The notes under the pieces are model-generated. The model was not told where the DNA came from and ran no database searches. It saw only the letters and a program-made list of their open reading frames with translations. Below are positions 50,594-59,376 of a DNA stretch of 64,000 bases, one piece after another. Both the position numbers and the translations under genes were made by a program. This DNA is from Lolliginicoccus suaedae. Its GTDB lineage: Bacteria; Actinomycetota; Actinomycetes; Mycobacteriales; Mycobacteriaceae. Location: the NCBI RefSeq assembly GCF_008312885.1, contig NZ_VSSO01000004.1:423030-487029 (forward strand), given 5' to 3'. Within the stretch, counting starts at the first letter, position 1. Each line of letters opens with the position of its first letter.

Positions 50594-51478
50594 ATGGACA
50601 TCGTGACCAGCCAGCTCTTCACCGGCCTCAGCATGGGATCGATCCTGCTGCTCATCGCCCTGGGCCTCTCCCTCACGTTCGGCCAGATGGGCGTGATCAA
50701 CATGGCCCACGGCGAGTTCATCATGGCCGGCTCCTACACGGCGTTCGTCGTGCAGCAGGTGTTCTCGAGCGCCGGGGCCTCCCTGCTCGTGTCCCTCGTC
50801 CTCGGCTTCGTCGTTGGCGGCGTTCTCGGCGTCATCCTCGAGATGACCCTGCTCAAGCGCATGTATCACCGCCCGCTCGACACGCTGCTCGTCACCTTCG
50901 GCGTCGGACTGATCCTCCAGCAGGTCGCCCGGGACATCTTCGGCGCTCCCGCCGTCAACGTCGTCACCCCGGACTTCCTGCGCGGCGGCATCGAGATCTT
51001 CGGCAGCGTCGTGCCCAAGACCCGCATCTTCATCCTGCTGCTCGCCATCGCCTGCGTCATCGCGCTCGCCGCCGCCCTGAAGTACACCCCGATGGGGCGC
51101 CGGGTGCGCGCGGTCGTCCAGAACCGTGACCTCGCGGAGGTCAGCGGCATCTCCAGCCGCCGCACCGACATCACCACGTTCTTCATCGGGTCGGGCCTCG
51201 CTGGCGTCGCGGGGGTGGCGCTCACCCTCATCGCCTCGACGAGCCCCACCATCGGGCAGGCCTACATCGTGGATGCGTTCCTCGTCGTGATCGCCGGCGG
51301 GCTCGGCCAGATCCGCGGCGCGGTGATCGCCGCGTTCGCGCTCGGCCTGCTGCACTCGGTGTTCGAGTACTCCACGACCGCGAGCATCGCCAAGGTCCTG
51401 GTGTTCTTCGTGATCGTCATCTTCCTGCAGGTCCGCCCACAGGGCCTGATCAGCGTGAAGACAAGGAGCCTCGCGTGA
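50594..51478 (+). CDS. urtB: Urea ABC transporter permease UrtB
   Basis: About 294 aa branched-chain-type (LivH-like) permease. QLFTGLSMGSILLLIALGLSLTFGQMGVINMAHGEFIMAGSY is the UrtB signature; ALKYTPMGRRVRAVVQNRDLAEVSGISSRR is the coupling loop; ends with the usual FLQVRPQGLIS. Start ATG 50594 (MDIVTSQLF) follows GGAAGGACTGGGAAA; the frame upstream to 50555 is unconserved. It overlaps urtC by 4 nt (GTGA). Confidence 0.93.
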   Translation: MDIVTSQLFTGLSMGSILLLIALGLSLTFGQMGVINMAHGEFIMAGSYTAFVVQQVFSSAGASLLVSLVLGFVVGGVLGVILEMTLLKRMYHRPLDTLLVTFGVGLILQQVARDIFGAPAVNVVTPDFLRGGIEIFGSVVPKTRIFILLLAIACVIALAAALKYTPMGRRVRAVVQNRDLAEVSGISSRRTDITTFFIGSGLAGVAGVALTLIASTSPTIGQAYIVDAFLVVIAGGLGQIRGAVIAAFALGLLHSVFEYSTTASIAKVLVFFVIVIFLQVRPQGLISVKTRSLA

Positions 51479-52620
51479 TCCAGACAACCAGCCCGCCCAG
51501 CACGCCCCCCACCCCCAGCGGCACCGCGAGCCCGGGCACTCCCGGCCGCTCGCTCCTCGCCCGCTACGGGACGCTCCTCGGCTTCGGCGCGGGCGCGCTC
51601 GTGCTCCTCGTCGTCGCCCCGGCACTGCTCAGCGAGTTCCGGCTCGGCCTGCTCGCGAAGTTCCTCACCTTCGCCATCGTCGCCGTCGGCATCGGCCTCG
51701 CCTGGGGCCGCGGCGGCATGCTCACCCTCGGCCAGGGCGTGTTCTTCGGGCTCGGCGCCTACATGATGGCCATGCACATGAAGCTCGCCGACGCCACGCT
51801 CGAAGGCGGGCCCGGCACGCTGCCCGACTTCATGCAGCTCGCGGGCCAGCGCGAGCTTCCCGGATTCTGGCTCCCGTTCACCAGCCCGCTGGTGACCCTC
51901 CTCGCGATCGTGCTGGTTCCCACCAGCCTCGCCCTGCTGCTCGGCCTCGGCATCTTCAAGCGCCGCGTCAAGGGCGCCTACTTCGCCATCCTCAGCCAGG
52001 CGCTGGCCGCCGCGTTCGCCATCCTGCTCATCAGCCAGCAGAACACCCTCGGCGGGTCCAACGGCATCAGCTACTTCCGCACCTGGTTCGGCTTCAACCT
52101 GCGCGACCCAGCGAACCAGCAGATGCTGTACTTCGTCGCGGCCGGAACGCTGCTCGTCATCATGGCGATCACCTGGCAGATCATGCGCAGCCGCTACGGC
52201 GAGCTGCTCGTGGCCGTGCGCGACCAGGAGGAGCGCGTGCGCTTCCTCGGCTACGATCCCGCCAACATCAAGCTCGTCGCCTATGTGATCGCCGCCCTGT
52301 GGGCATCCATCGCGGGGGCATTGTTCGTTCCCATCGTCGGCATCATCACCCCGCAGGACGTGGGCGTGCTCGCCTCGATCGCCTTCATCATCGGCGTCGC
52401 CATCGGTGGCCGCACCACCCTCCTCGGCCCGGTGCTCGGCGCGATCGCCATCGCCTGGGCCCAGACGTCCCTGTCCGAGCAGTTCCCGTCCGCCTGGACC
52501 TACGCGCAGGGCGCGCTGTTCGTCCTCGTGGTGGGCTTCCTGCCCGGCGGCATCGCCTCGCTGCTCGTGTGGCGGCGACGCAGCAAGAAGGCGGACCAGC
52601 AGAAGGAGGCCAGCGCATGA
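51475..52620 (+). CDS. urtC: Urea ABC transporter permease UrtC
   Basis: 381 aa LivM-like permease. LAWGRGGMLTLGQGVFFGLGAYMMAMHM, RVKGAYFAILSQALAAAFAILLISQQ, GGSNGISYFRTWFG, SRYGELLVAVRDQEERVRFLGYDPANIKLVAYV and FLPGGIASL are typical UrtC blocks. The N-terminal ~25 residues are Thr/Ser/Pro rich. GTG 51475 overlaps the urtB stop. Confidence 0.93.
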   Translation: MIQTTSPPSTPPTPSGTASPGTPGRSLLARYGTLLGFGAGALVLLVVAPALLSEFRLGLLAKFLTFAIVAVGIGLAWGRGGMLTLGQGVFFGLGAYMMAMHMKLADATLEGGPGTLPDFMQLAGQRELPGFWLPFTSPLVTLLAIVLVPTSLALLLGLGIFKRRVKGAYFAILSQALAAAFAILLISQQNTLGGSNGISYFRTWFGFNLRDPANQQMLYFVAAGTLLVIMAITWQIMRSRYGELLVAVRDQEERVRFLGYDPANIKLVAYVIAALWASIAGALFVPIVGIITPQDVGVLASIAFIIGVAIGGRTTLLGPVLGAIAIAWAQTSLSEQFPSAWTYAQGALFVLVVGFLPGGIASLLVWRRRSKKADQQKEASA

Positions 52621-53414
52621 CCACCCATGCCCCGACGCCCGGCGGCAATGCCGGAATGAGCTCGGAATACCTCGAGGTGCGCGGCCTCACCGTCGACTTC
52701 GACGGCTTCAAGGCCGTGCAGGGCGTGGACCTCACGCTCATGCAGGGCGACCTGCGGTTCCTCATCGGCCCCAACGGCGCGGGCAAGACCACCCTCGTCG
52801 ACGCCATCACCGGGCTCGTCGCCGCCACCGGCTCTGTGGAGAAGTCCGGGGTCGAGCTGATCGGCAAGCCCGCCCACAAGATCGCCCGCCTCGGCGTGGG
52901 ACGGACGTTCCAGACCGCCAGCGTGTTCGAGGAGCTCACCGTCCTGCAGAACCTCGACATCGCCGCCGGGGCCAAGCGCTCCCCCTGGTCCCGCCTGCGC
53001 GCCCGCACCACCATCGACCCCCGCATCGAGGAAGCCCTCGAGACGACCGGCCTCGGCGCGCTGCGCGAGACACCCGCGGGGATCCTCGCGCACGGGCAGA
53101 AGCAATGGCTCGAGATCGGCATGCTGCTCGTCCAGGACGCCACCGTGCTCCTGCTCGACGAGCCCGTCGCCGGAATGAGCCACGACGAGCGCCAGCAGAC
53201 CGGCGAGCTGCTCCAGCGCATCGGTGGCGAACGCACCGTCGTGGTCGTCGAGCACGACATGGACTTCATGCGCCAGTTCGCCACCTCCGTCACCGTGCTC
53301 CACGGCGGCCAGGTCCTCAGCGAGGGCAGCGTCACCGAGGTGCAGGCCGACCCCCGCGTGCAAGCCGTCTACCTCGGCACCGCCGCGACCGCGGAAGGAA
53401 ATCACCATGCTTGA
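52617..53414 (+). CDS. urtD: Urea ABC transporter ATPase UrtD
   Basis: About 265 aa LivG-like ATPase. Walker A GPNGAGKTT, FQTASVFEELTVLQNL, signature region ILAHGQKQWLEIGM (UrtD-type replacement of LSGGQ), Walker B VLLLDEPVAGMS and switch His VVVEHDMDFMRQFA. Start ATG 52617, after AAGGAGG, overlaps the urtC stop by 4 nt; longer frames upstream are shadows of urtC. It overlaps urtE by 8 nt. Confidence 0.93.
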   Translation: MTTHAPTPGGNAGMSSEYLEVRGLTVDFDGFKAVQGVDLTLMQGDLRFLIGPNGAGKTTLVDAITGLVAATGSVEKSGVELIGKPAHKIARLGVGRTFQTASVFEELTVLQNLDIAAGAKRSPWSRLRARTTIDPRIEEALETTGLGALRETPAGILAHGQKQWLEIGMLLVQDATVLLLDEPVAGMSHDERQQTGELLQRIGGERTVVVVEHDMDFMRQFATSVTVLHGGQVLSEGSVTEVQADPRVQAVYLGTAATAEGNHHA

Positions 53415-54099
53415 GCTGCGCGACGTCCACACCGGCTACGGCCGCACCACCGTCGTCCACGGCGCCTCCATCACCGTCCCCCCGGACGGCGTGGTCGCCA
53501 TCATGGGGCACAACGGTGCCGGCAAGACCACCCTCCTGCGTGCCGCGGTGGGGCTGTGCAAGGCCACCAAGGGAACCGTCCTGCTCGACGGGGAGGACGT
53601 GACCAGCATGCGCCCCAGTGGACGGGTCGCCCGCGGCCTCGCCTACGTGCCGCAGGGCCAGCAGTCCTTCGGGCAGCTCACCACCATGGAGAACCTGCAG
53701 CTCGTCGCCGACGGCCGCGCGCGCGGCAAGGCCCTCATCGATGAGGCGCTCGACATGTTCCCCGCGCTCACCACCCTCCTCCCCCGCAAGGCCGGGCTGC
53801 TCTCCGGCGGCCAGCGCCAGCAGCTCGCCATCGCGCGGGCGCTCATCACCGAGCCGCGCATGCTCATCCTCGACGAGCCCACCGAAGGCATCCAGCCCTC
53901 CGTCGTGCAGGAGATCGAGGAGAAGATCCTCGCCCTCACCGAGCGTGGCAACCTCGGAGTGTTGCTCGTCGAGCAGCACATCGGCTTCGCGCTGCGGGCC
54001 GCGCAGCACTACTACGTCATCGAGGCCGGGCACATCACCGCGACCGGCAACGGTGGCGCTGCGGCCGCCAGCGAGGTGCGCGAGGCCATGGCGATCTAG
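53407..54099 (+). CDS. urtE: Urea ABC transporter ATPase UrtE
   Basis: 230 aa LivF-like ATPase. Walker A GHNGAGKTTLLRAA, YVPQGQQSFGQLTTMENL, signature LLSGGQRQQLAIARAL, Walker B MLILDEPTEGIQPS, switch VLLVEQHIGFA. ATG 53407 has a GGAAGGAAA site. Last gene of the operon; urease genes do not follow, so urea breakdown must be encoded elsewhere or by another route. Confidence 0.93.
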   Translation: MLELRDVHTGYGRTTVVHGASITVPPDGVVAIMGHNGAGKTTLLRAAVGLCKATKGTVLLDGEDVTSMRPSGRVARGLAYVPQGQQSFGQLTTMENLQLVADGRARGKALIDEALDMFPALTTLLPRKAGLLSGGQRQQLAIARALITEPRMLILDEPTEGIQPSVVQEIEEKILALTERGNLGVLLVEQHIGFALRAAQHYYVIEAGHITATGNGGAAAASEVREAMAI

Positions 54100-54222
54100 G
54101 CGTTCACGGGAGGCGCAACTGGTTCTGGTTCGTGCGAAGCCACTGACCGTGCTTTTCCGGTAAAAATTGAGCACACCAGCTATAAACCACAAGCTCAAGG
54201 CCGAATCGGACAAGGACGGCAC

Positions 54223-55458
54223 ATGACCAATCCCGAACATGATCTCGTGGTGTTTGGCGCCACGAGCTTCGTTGGCAAGATCCTGGCCCGCAACCTCGCG
54301 GAGCACTTCGCGAGCGGCGCGGATTCCCTGCGGTGGGCCATCGCGGGACGATCGAGGGCGAAGCTCGAGGAGGTGCGGCGATCGCTAGGCGACGCCTGGC
54401 AGGACCTCCCCATCATCGTCGCGGATGCTAGCAACGAGGATCAGCTGCGTGACCTGTGCGCGCAGGCCCGAGTGGTGGTTTCCACGGTCGGGCCGTACGC
54501 GCTCTACGGCGAGCCCCTGGTCAAGGTCTGCGCCGAGACAGGCACCGACTACTGCGATCTCACCGGCGAGACGCAGTGGATCAAGCGGATGATCGACAAG
54601 CATGAGTCGACGGCCCAGCAGTCGGGCGCGCGCATCGTGCACTGCTGCGGCTTCGATTCGATCCCCTCGGACATGGGCGTCTACTTCCTCCAGCAGCAAG
54701 CGCGCAAGCAGTGGGGAGCACCAGCCACGGAGGTGGCGATGCGCGTCAAGACGCTCAAGGGCGGCGCATCGGGCGGCACGATCGCCAGCATGATCAACAT
54801 TGTCGAGGAAGCCGCTGGCGACCCCGCCCTGCGCAAGCAACTGGCCAACCCCTACTACCTGTGCCCGCCCGATCACGGCTTTACCGCCCGGCAGCACTGG
54901 GTGAAGTCCGCCGAGCTCGACAAGGACTTCGACGCCTGGGCCGCGCCGTTCATCATGGCGGCCATCAACGAGCGCGTCGTTCACCGCTCGAATGCCCTCT
55001 CCGGCAAGGCGTACGGCGAGCGCTTCACCTACAACGAGGCCGTCCTGACGGGGACTGGTGCCCGAGGCAGGATCACTGCCCTGTCCTTGGTCACGGGGCT
55101 CGGCGCCTTCATGGCAGGTGCTGCGATCAAGCCCACGCGGAGCCTGCTGCAGCGCTACGTCCTGCCGAAGCCTGGCGAGGGCCCTAGCCCGGAGGCCCAG
55201 GCAGCGGGCCGCTACGACATCCGGTTCGCCGGACGCTCGGAGAGCGGTGATGCCATGCGTGCCAAGGTCACGGGACAAGGCGACCCGGGCTACGGCTCCA
55301 CCGGCAAGATCCTGGCCCAGGCCGCGATCAGCCTCGCGCTCGACCATGCCAGCAACAGTCGCGATGGAGGCTTCTGGACCCCCGCGACCCTGTTCGACGA
55401 GCGCTTCATCGACCGGCTGACCCGCTACGCGGAGATGCGTTTCGAGGTGATCGCATGA
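54223..55458 (+). CDS. Saccharopine dehydrogenase-like / trans-acting enoyl reductase family protein
   Basis: 411 aa. N-terminal Rossmann fold HDLVVFGATSFVGKILARNL and STVGPYALYGEPLVKVCAETGTDYCDLTGE, then HCCGFDSIPSDMGV. This is the family of Rv2449c and the trans-acting enoyl reductase Rv2953 of M. tuberculosis, which acts with polyketide synthases in phthiocerol lipid synthesis. No PKS is near, so the substrate here is unknown. ATG 54223 is preceded by an AT-rich stretch with a TATAAA (about 54180-54185), a likely -10. The stop overlaps the next gene (ATGA). Confidence 0.84.
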   Translation: MTNPEHDLVVFGATSFVGKILARNLAEHFASGADSLRWAIAGRSRAKLEEVRRSLGDAWQDLPIIVADASNEDQLRDLCAQARVVVSTVGPYALYGEPLVKVCAETGTDYCDLTGETQWIKRMIDKHESTAQQSGARIVHCCGFDSIPSDMGVYFLQQQARKQWGAPATEVAMRVKTLKGGASGGTIASMINIVEEAAGDPALRKQLANPYYLCPPDHGFTARQHWVKSAELDKDFDAWAAPFIMAAINERVVHRSNALSGKAYGERFTYNEAVLTGTGARGRITALSLVTGLGAFMAGAAIKPTRSLLQRYVLPKPGEGPSPEAQAAGRYDIRFAGRSESGDAMRAKVTGQGDPGYGSTGKILAQAAISLALDHASNSRDGGFWTPATLFDERFIDRLTRYAEMRFEVIA

Positions 55459-56144
55459 CCACGCGCATCCTCCACGTCGTCACCAACGTCGACCAGTACG
55501 ACGCCCCCTCGCACCCCACCGGGCTCTGGCTTTCCGAACTGACGCACGCCTATCACGTGTTCGAGGAGAAGGGGTACGAGCAGACGATCGTCAGCCCGAA
55601 AGGCGGGAAGTCCCCGCTCGAGCCCCGCTCGCTGAAATGGCCAAACTTCGACAAGACCGCCAAGGCCTGGAAGTCCAGCGATGAGCGCATGGCACTGCTC
55701 GCCGACACAGCCAAGCCGGAAGACATCGACCCGACGGAGTTCGACGCCATCTACTTCACCGGCGGGCACGCCGTGATGTGGGACTTCCCGGATTCCGAAG
55801 CACTGCAGGCGATCACGCGCGGGATCTGGGAGAACGGCGGCGTCGTCTCCTCGGTCTGCCACGGGTACGTCGGGCTGCTGAACACGAGGCTCTCCGATGG
55901 CACGCTCCTCGTCGACGGCCGCAAGGTCACCGGCTTCTCCTGGCGCGAGGAAGTGGTCGCACGGGTCGACAAGCTGGTGCCCTACGACGCCGAGGCGGAG
56001 ATGAAGCGGCGCGGCGCGCTGTACGAGAAGGCCAAGCTGCCGTTCGTCCCCTACGTCGTTGCTGATGGTCGGCTCGTGACCGGGCAGAACCCCCAGTCCG
56101 CCAAGGCCACCGCGAACAAGGTCGCCGAGGTGTTGTCCGACTGA
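55455..56144 (+). CDS. DJ-1/PfpI-family protein (Hsp31-like, type 1 glutamine amidotransferase fold)
   Basis: 229 aa. Nucleophile elbow SSVCHGYVGLL (C135), the family Glu in LWLSELTHAY (about E28) and TGGHAVMWDFPDS resemble the Hsp31/HchA and yeast Hsp31-like branch, with possible glutathione-independent glyoxalase (D-lactate from methylglyoxal) or protein deglycase/chaperone activity. ATG 55455 overlaps the upstream stop by 4 nt, so it is made together with the reductase-like protein. Confidence 0.87.
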   Translation: MTTRILHVVTNVDQYDAPSHPTGLWLSELTHAYHVFEEKGYEQTIVSPKGGKSPLEPRSLKWPNFDKTAKAWKSSDERMALLADTAKPEDIDPTEFDAIYFTGGHAVMWDFPDSEALQAITRGIWENGGVVSSVCHGYVGLLNTRLSDGTLLVDGRKVTGFSWREEVVARVDKLVPYDAEAEMKRRGALYEKAKLPFVPYVVADGRLVTGQNPQSAKATANKVAEVLSD

Positions 56145-56229
56145 TCCCAGCGGGCACAAGAGCGGTGGGGCCGGCACAGCCACGGAATATCCCCCGGGGA
56201 ACCCATCCCGGACACGTATCGTGAACGGC

Positions 56230-57111
56230 ATGGGCAAGTGGCAGAACAACCTCAAGGGACAGCGGGTCCTGATCACCGGCGGCGCGCGCGGCCTCGGCGC
56301 GGCGCTCGCCCGCGCCCTCACCGAGCACGGAGCACGCGTGGCACTGCTGGGCATCGAGCCCGATCTCCTCGAGAAGGTCGCGGCCGACTGCGCGGCACCG
56401 TGGCGAGAATGCGACGTCACCGATGCCAAAGCCGTGGAAGCCTGCATCACTGAGCTTGTCGAGGAGCTTGGTGGGCTCGATGCGGTCATCGCCAATGCCG
56501 GTGTCGCCGCGCAGCTCCCGCTCATCGGCGGCAACCCGGACGTGTTCCTCCGCACGGTCGATGTCAACGTGATCGGCGTCTACAACACGATCCGTGCCGC
56601 GGGCCCGCACCTGTGCCACGAGCGCGGCTACGCGCTGCTCGTCTCCTCTCTCGCCGCGGCGATCCACCTGCCGCTGCTCGGCGCCTACAGTGCTTCCAAA
56701 GCCGCGGTAGAAGCACTCGGCGACGCGCTCCGTGCCGAGCTGCGGCCCCACGGTGGCGCCGTCGGCATCGCCTACTTCGGCGAGCTCGAAACTGAGATGA
56801 CCGAACGCGGATTCGGCACCCGCGCGGCCGCCGAGCTCGTCAAGAACATGCCCATGCTCAAGGTAGCGCCTGTCGCACCAGCGATCCGAGCGCTCGAGCG
56901 CGGCATCGCGAAGCGTTCCCGCGTCATCGTCTCCCCGCGCCATGTGGGGCCGATCCTGCATTCCCGCGCGATCACCCAGCGCATCATGGAGGTCGTCATG
57001 CGTCGCAACGCGCTGGCCGCCATCGAGATCGCGCGAGCCGAGAATGCCCCGCTCACCACGATCCAGCCCGAGCGCCCACGCAAGAACCGCACCGGAGGAA
57101 CAGCCTCGTGA
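56230..57111 (+). CDS. Short-chain dehydrogenase/reductase
   Basis: 293 aa. Cofactor motif LITGGARGLGAALARAL, NAGV, catalytic Ser in VSSLAA and YSASKAA (YxxxK). The C-terminal 90 residues extend past the core and contain basic and hydrophobic stretches, as in lipid-associated SDRs. ATG 56230 lies one base from the transcript start predicted from TATCGT (56217-56222), so leaderless. Substrate unknown. The stop overlaps the next start (GTGA), coupling it to the CMD-family gene. Confidence 0.88.
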   Translation: MGKWQNNLKGQRVLITGGARGLGAALARALTEHGARVALLGIEPDLLEKVAADCAAPWRECDVTDAKAVEACITELVEELGGLDAVIANAGVAAQLPLIGGNPDVFLRTVDVNVIGVYNTIRAAGPHLCHERGYALLVSSLAAAIHLPLLGAYSASKAAVEALGDALRAELRPHGGAVGIAYFGELETEMTERGFGTRAAAELVKNMPMLKVAPVAPAIRALERGIAKRSRVIVSPRHVGPILHSRAITQRIMEVVMRRNALAAIEIARAENAPLTTIQPERPRKNRTGGTAS

Positions 57112-57674
57112 CCACCCCTCGCATCCCGTCCGGAGGGCTCGCCGAGCTCGGCCCCGTCAACTGGCTGTTCACCAGGCTCGCGCGGCGAGCGATGCGCGTC
57201 GACGACGTTCACTTGTTCAGCACGCTCGGCCATGCGCGGGGGCTCTTCCGCGCCTGGTTGCTGTTCTCCGCCCGCCTCATGCCTTTTGGATCGCTGCCAC
57301 GCTATGAGGTCGAGATGCTGATCCTGCGCGTCGCGCACCTGCGCGGCTGCGCCTACGAGCTCGACCATCACGAGCGCCTCGGCCGCCGGGCCGGGCTGAG
57401 CCCCGCACTGATCGCCAGGGTCCAGGAAGGCCCCGCGGCACCTGGCTGGTCGACGCGGCACCACGCTCTGCTCGTCGCCGTCGATCAACTCGTGGGCACC
57501 AGGGACATCGATGACGATGCCTGGCAGGCTCTCACGCGATTCCTCGACGAGCGCGAGCTGATCGAGATCGTCATGCTCGTCGGGCAATACGATTCGCTGG
57601 CCACCACGATCCGTGCGCTGCGCATCCCCCGCGATGTCCGCCCAGCTGCTCGTCGCCACGCCAAGGCGAACTAA
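57108..57674 (+). CDS. Carboxymuconolactone decarboxylase (AhpD-like) family protein
   Basis: 188 aa all-helical protein. LPRYEVEMLILRVAHLRGCAYELDHHERLGRRAGLSPALIARVQEG is the CMD core. Only one Cys (C81) is in the core, so the CxxC pair of AhpD peroxidases is missing; the conserved HH remains. It is close to Rv0464c in M. tuberculosis in both size and place. Role unknown; the co-translated SDR suggests a shared substrate. Confidence 0.84.
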   Translation: MTTPRIPSGGLAELGPVNWLFTRLARRAMRVDDVHLFSTLGHARGLFRAWLLFSARLMPFGSLPRYEVEMLILRVAHLRGCAYELDHHERLGRRAGLSPALIARVQEGPAAPGWSTRHHALLVAVDQLVGTRDIDDDAWQALTRFLDERELIEIVMLVGQYDSLATTIRALRIPRDVRPAARRHAKAN

Positions 57675-57782
57675 GCGCGGGGGACGGCCGCTTGTGTGAG
57701 GTTTTGAACCCTGGAACGCACCGAGGAGGGTGCAAAAGGTAGCACTTCCGAGGATGGGCGCCCTTGAGCTGGAGACCCAGCA

Positions 57783-57823
57783 AGCAGAAGGGGCAGCCAC
57801 CTAGAGTGGCTGCCCCTTCTGCT
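57783..57823. terminator. Bidirectional terminator between CMD gene and lpd
   Basis: AGCAGAAGGGGCAGCCAC (57783-57800) and GTGGCTGCCCCTTCTGCT (57806-57823) pair along 18 bp with loop CTAGA, 11 bp from the lpd stop. It should stop transcription from both sides. The remaining ~110 bp before it (57675-57782) show nothing recognisable. Confidence 0.85.
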
Positions 57824-57833
57824 CAAGCTTCGG

Positions 57834-59237
57834 TCAGAAGTTGATCATGTGCCCCGCGAGGCCATGGATGGCCTCCTGCAGGGCCTCGCTCAGCGTCGGG
57901 TGGGTGTGCACGTTGCGCGCGAGCTCGTTGACGGTGAGGTCCCACTTCTGGGCGAGCGTCAGCTCGGGCAGCAGCTCGGAGACGTCCGGGCCGATGAGGT
58001 GGCCGCCGAGCAGCTCGCCGTACTTGGTGTCGGCGATGAGCTTGACGAACCCCGTGGCGTCACCAAGACCGTGCGCCTTGCCGTTGGCCATGAACGGGAA
58101 CGTGGCGACCTTGATGTCGTGGCCCTCGTCCTTGGCCTGCTGCTCGGTGAGGCCGAACGACGCCACCTGCGGCTGGCAGAACGTTGCCCGCGGCATCATG
58201 CGGTAGTCGCCGAGCTCAAGGGTCTCCGCGCCACCAATCGTCTCGGCAGCAACCACGCCCTGCGCCTCCGCGACATGGGCGAGCTGCAGCTTGGCGGTGA
58301 CATCACCGATCGCATAGATGTGCGGAACGCTGGTGCGCATGCGAGCATCGATATCGATGGCGCCGCGCTCGGTCACCGAGACGCCAGTGTTCTCGAGGCC
58401 ATACCCCTCGATGATCGGGGCGAAGCCAATGGCCTGCATCACCTTGTCGACGGTGACGGTCTCGACCTTCTCGGACTTGTTGTCCTTGATCTTCACCGTG
58501 ACCTTCGAGCCATCATCGTCGAGGCTCTGCACCGCGGCACCGGTCCTGATGGTGACGCCGAGCTTCTTGTAGGCCTTCTCGATCTCCTTGGAGACGTCCG
58601 CGTCCTCATTGGGCAGGGCACGGTCGAGGAACTCGACGATCGTGACATCCACGCCGAAGTTGGCCAGCACGTAGCCGAATTCCATGCCGATGGCGCCAGC
58701 ACCAATGATGAGCATCGAGCCGGGCAGATCACGTGTCATGATCTGCTCCTCGTAGGTCACCACGTTCTTGCTCAGCTCGGTGCCGGGCAGCAAGCGGGTG
58801 CTCGCCCCCGTCGAGATGATGGCGTTGTCGAACGTCAGCTTCTCGCTGCCGCCCTTGGTGAGCTCGACCTCGATGGTGCGGTCATCAGCGAAGGAGCCGC
58901 GTCCCTCGTACTCGGTGATCTTGTTCTTCTTCATCAGGAAGTGCACGCCCTTGACGCGACCGTCCGCGACCTTGCGGCTGCGGTCGAACGCGGCACCGAA
59001 GCCCATAGAGGGATTGCCCTCGATGCCGAACAGCTTCGCTTCCTTCGTGATGAGGTGCGCGAGCTCCGCATTGCGCAGCAGCGCCTTGGAGGGGATGCAG
59101 CCCACGTTCAGGCACACCCCGCCCCAGTATTTTTCCTCCACGATCGCAGTCTTGAGACCTAGCTGGGCGCAGCGGATCGCCGCGACATATCCACCAGGTC
59201 CAGCTCCGAGAACAACAACGTCGTAATGTGCAGCCAC
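57834..59237 (-). CDS. lpd: Dihydrolipoyl dehydrogenase
   Basis: 467 aa E3 subunit that reoxidises lipoamide for pyruvate, 2-oxoglutarate and branched-chain dehydrogenases (and the peroxynitrite reductase in mycobacteria). FAD site [21 protein letters not shown], redox disulphide [16 protein letters not shown] site [29 protein letters not shown], and the C-terminal His-Glu dyad [16 protein letters not shown] 59237 ([11 protein letters not shown]) is chosen because TACGCT at 59251-59246 gives a start within 2 nt. Equivalent to Rv0462. Confidence 0.95.
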   Translation of the reverse strand: MAAHYDVVVLGAGPGGYVAAIRCAQLGLKTAIVEEKYWGGVCLNVGCIPSKALLRNAELAHLITKEAKLFGIEGNPSMGFGAAFDRSRKVADGRVKGVHFLMKKNKITEYEGRGSFADDRTIEVELTKGGSEKLTFDNAIISTGASTRLLPGTELSKNVVTYEEQIMTRDLPGSMLIIGAGAIGMEFGYVLANFGVDVTIVEFLDRALPNEDADVSKEIEKAYKKLGVTIRTGAAVQSLDDDGSKVTVKIKDNKSEKVETVTVDKVMQAIGFAPIIEGYGLENTGVSVTERGAIDIDARMRTSVPHIYAIGDVTAKLQLAHVAEAQGVVAAETIGGAETLELGDYRMMPRATFCQPQVASFGLTEQQAKDEGHDIKVATFPFMANGKAHGLGDATGFVKLIADTKYGELLGGHLIGPDVSELLPELTLAQKWDLTVNELARNVHTHPTLSEALQEAIHGLAGHMINF

Positions 59238-59376
59238 GGTGTACGAGCGTAGTCCTGTGCCCGCGGTCTGTCCTCCGTTGGGGTCGAATCCCCGGAATCC
59301 GACGCTCCCTGGTACCCCTCGGCGCATACTGGCGAAACCCGGAACGACCAGTACTCAACGACGAGGAGCTGGGCCA

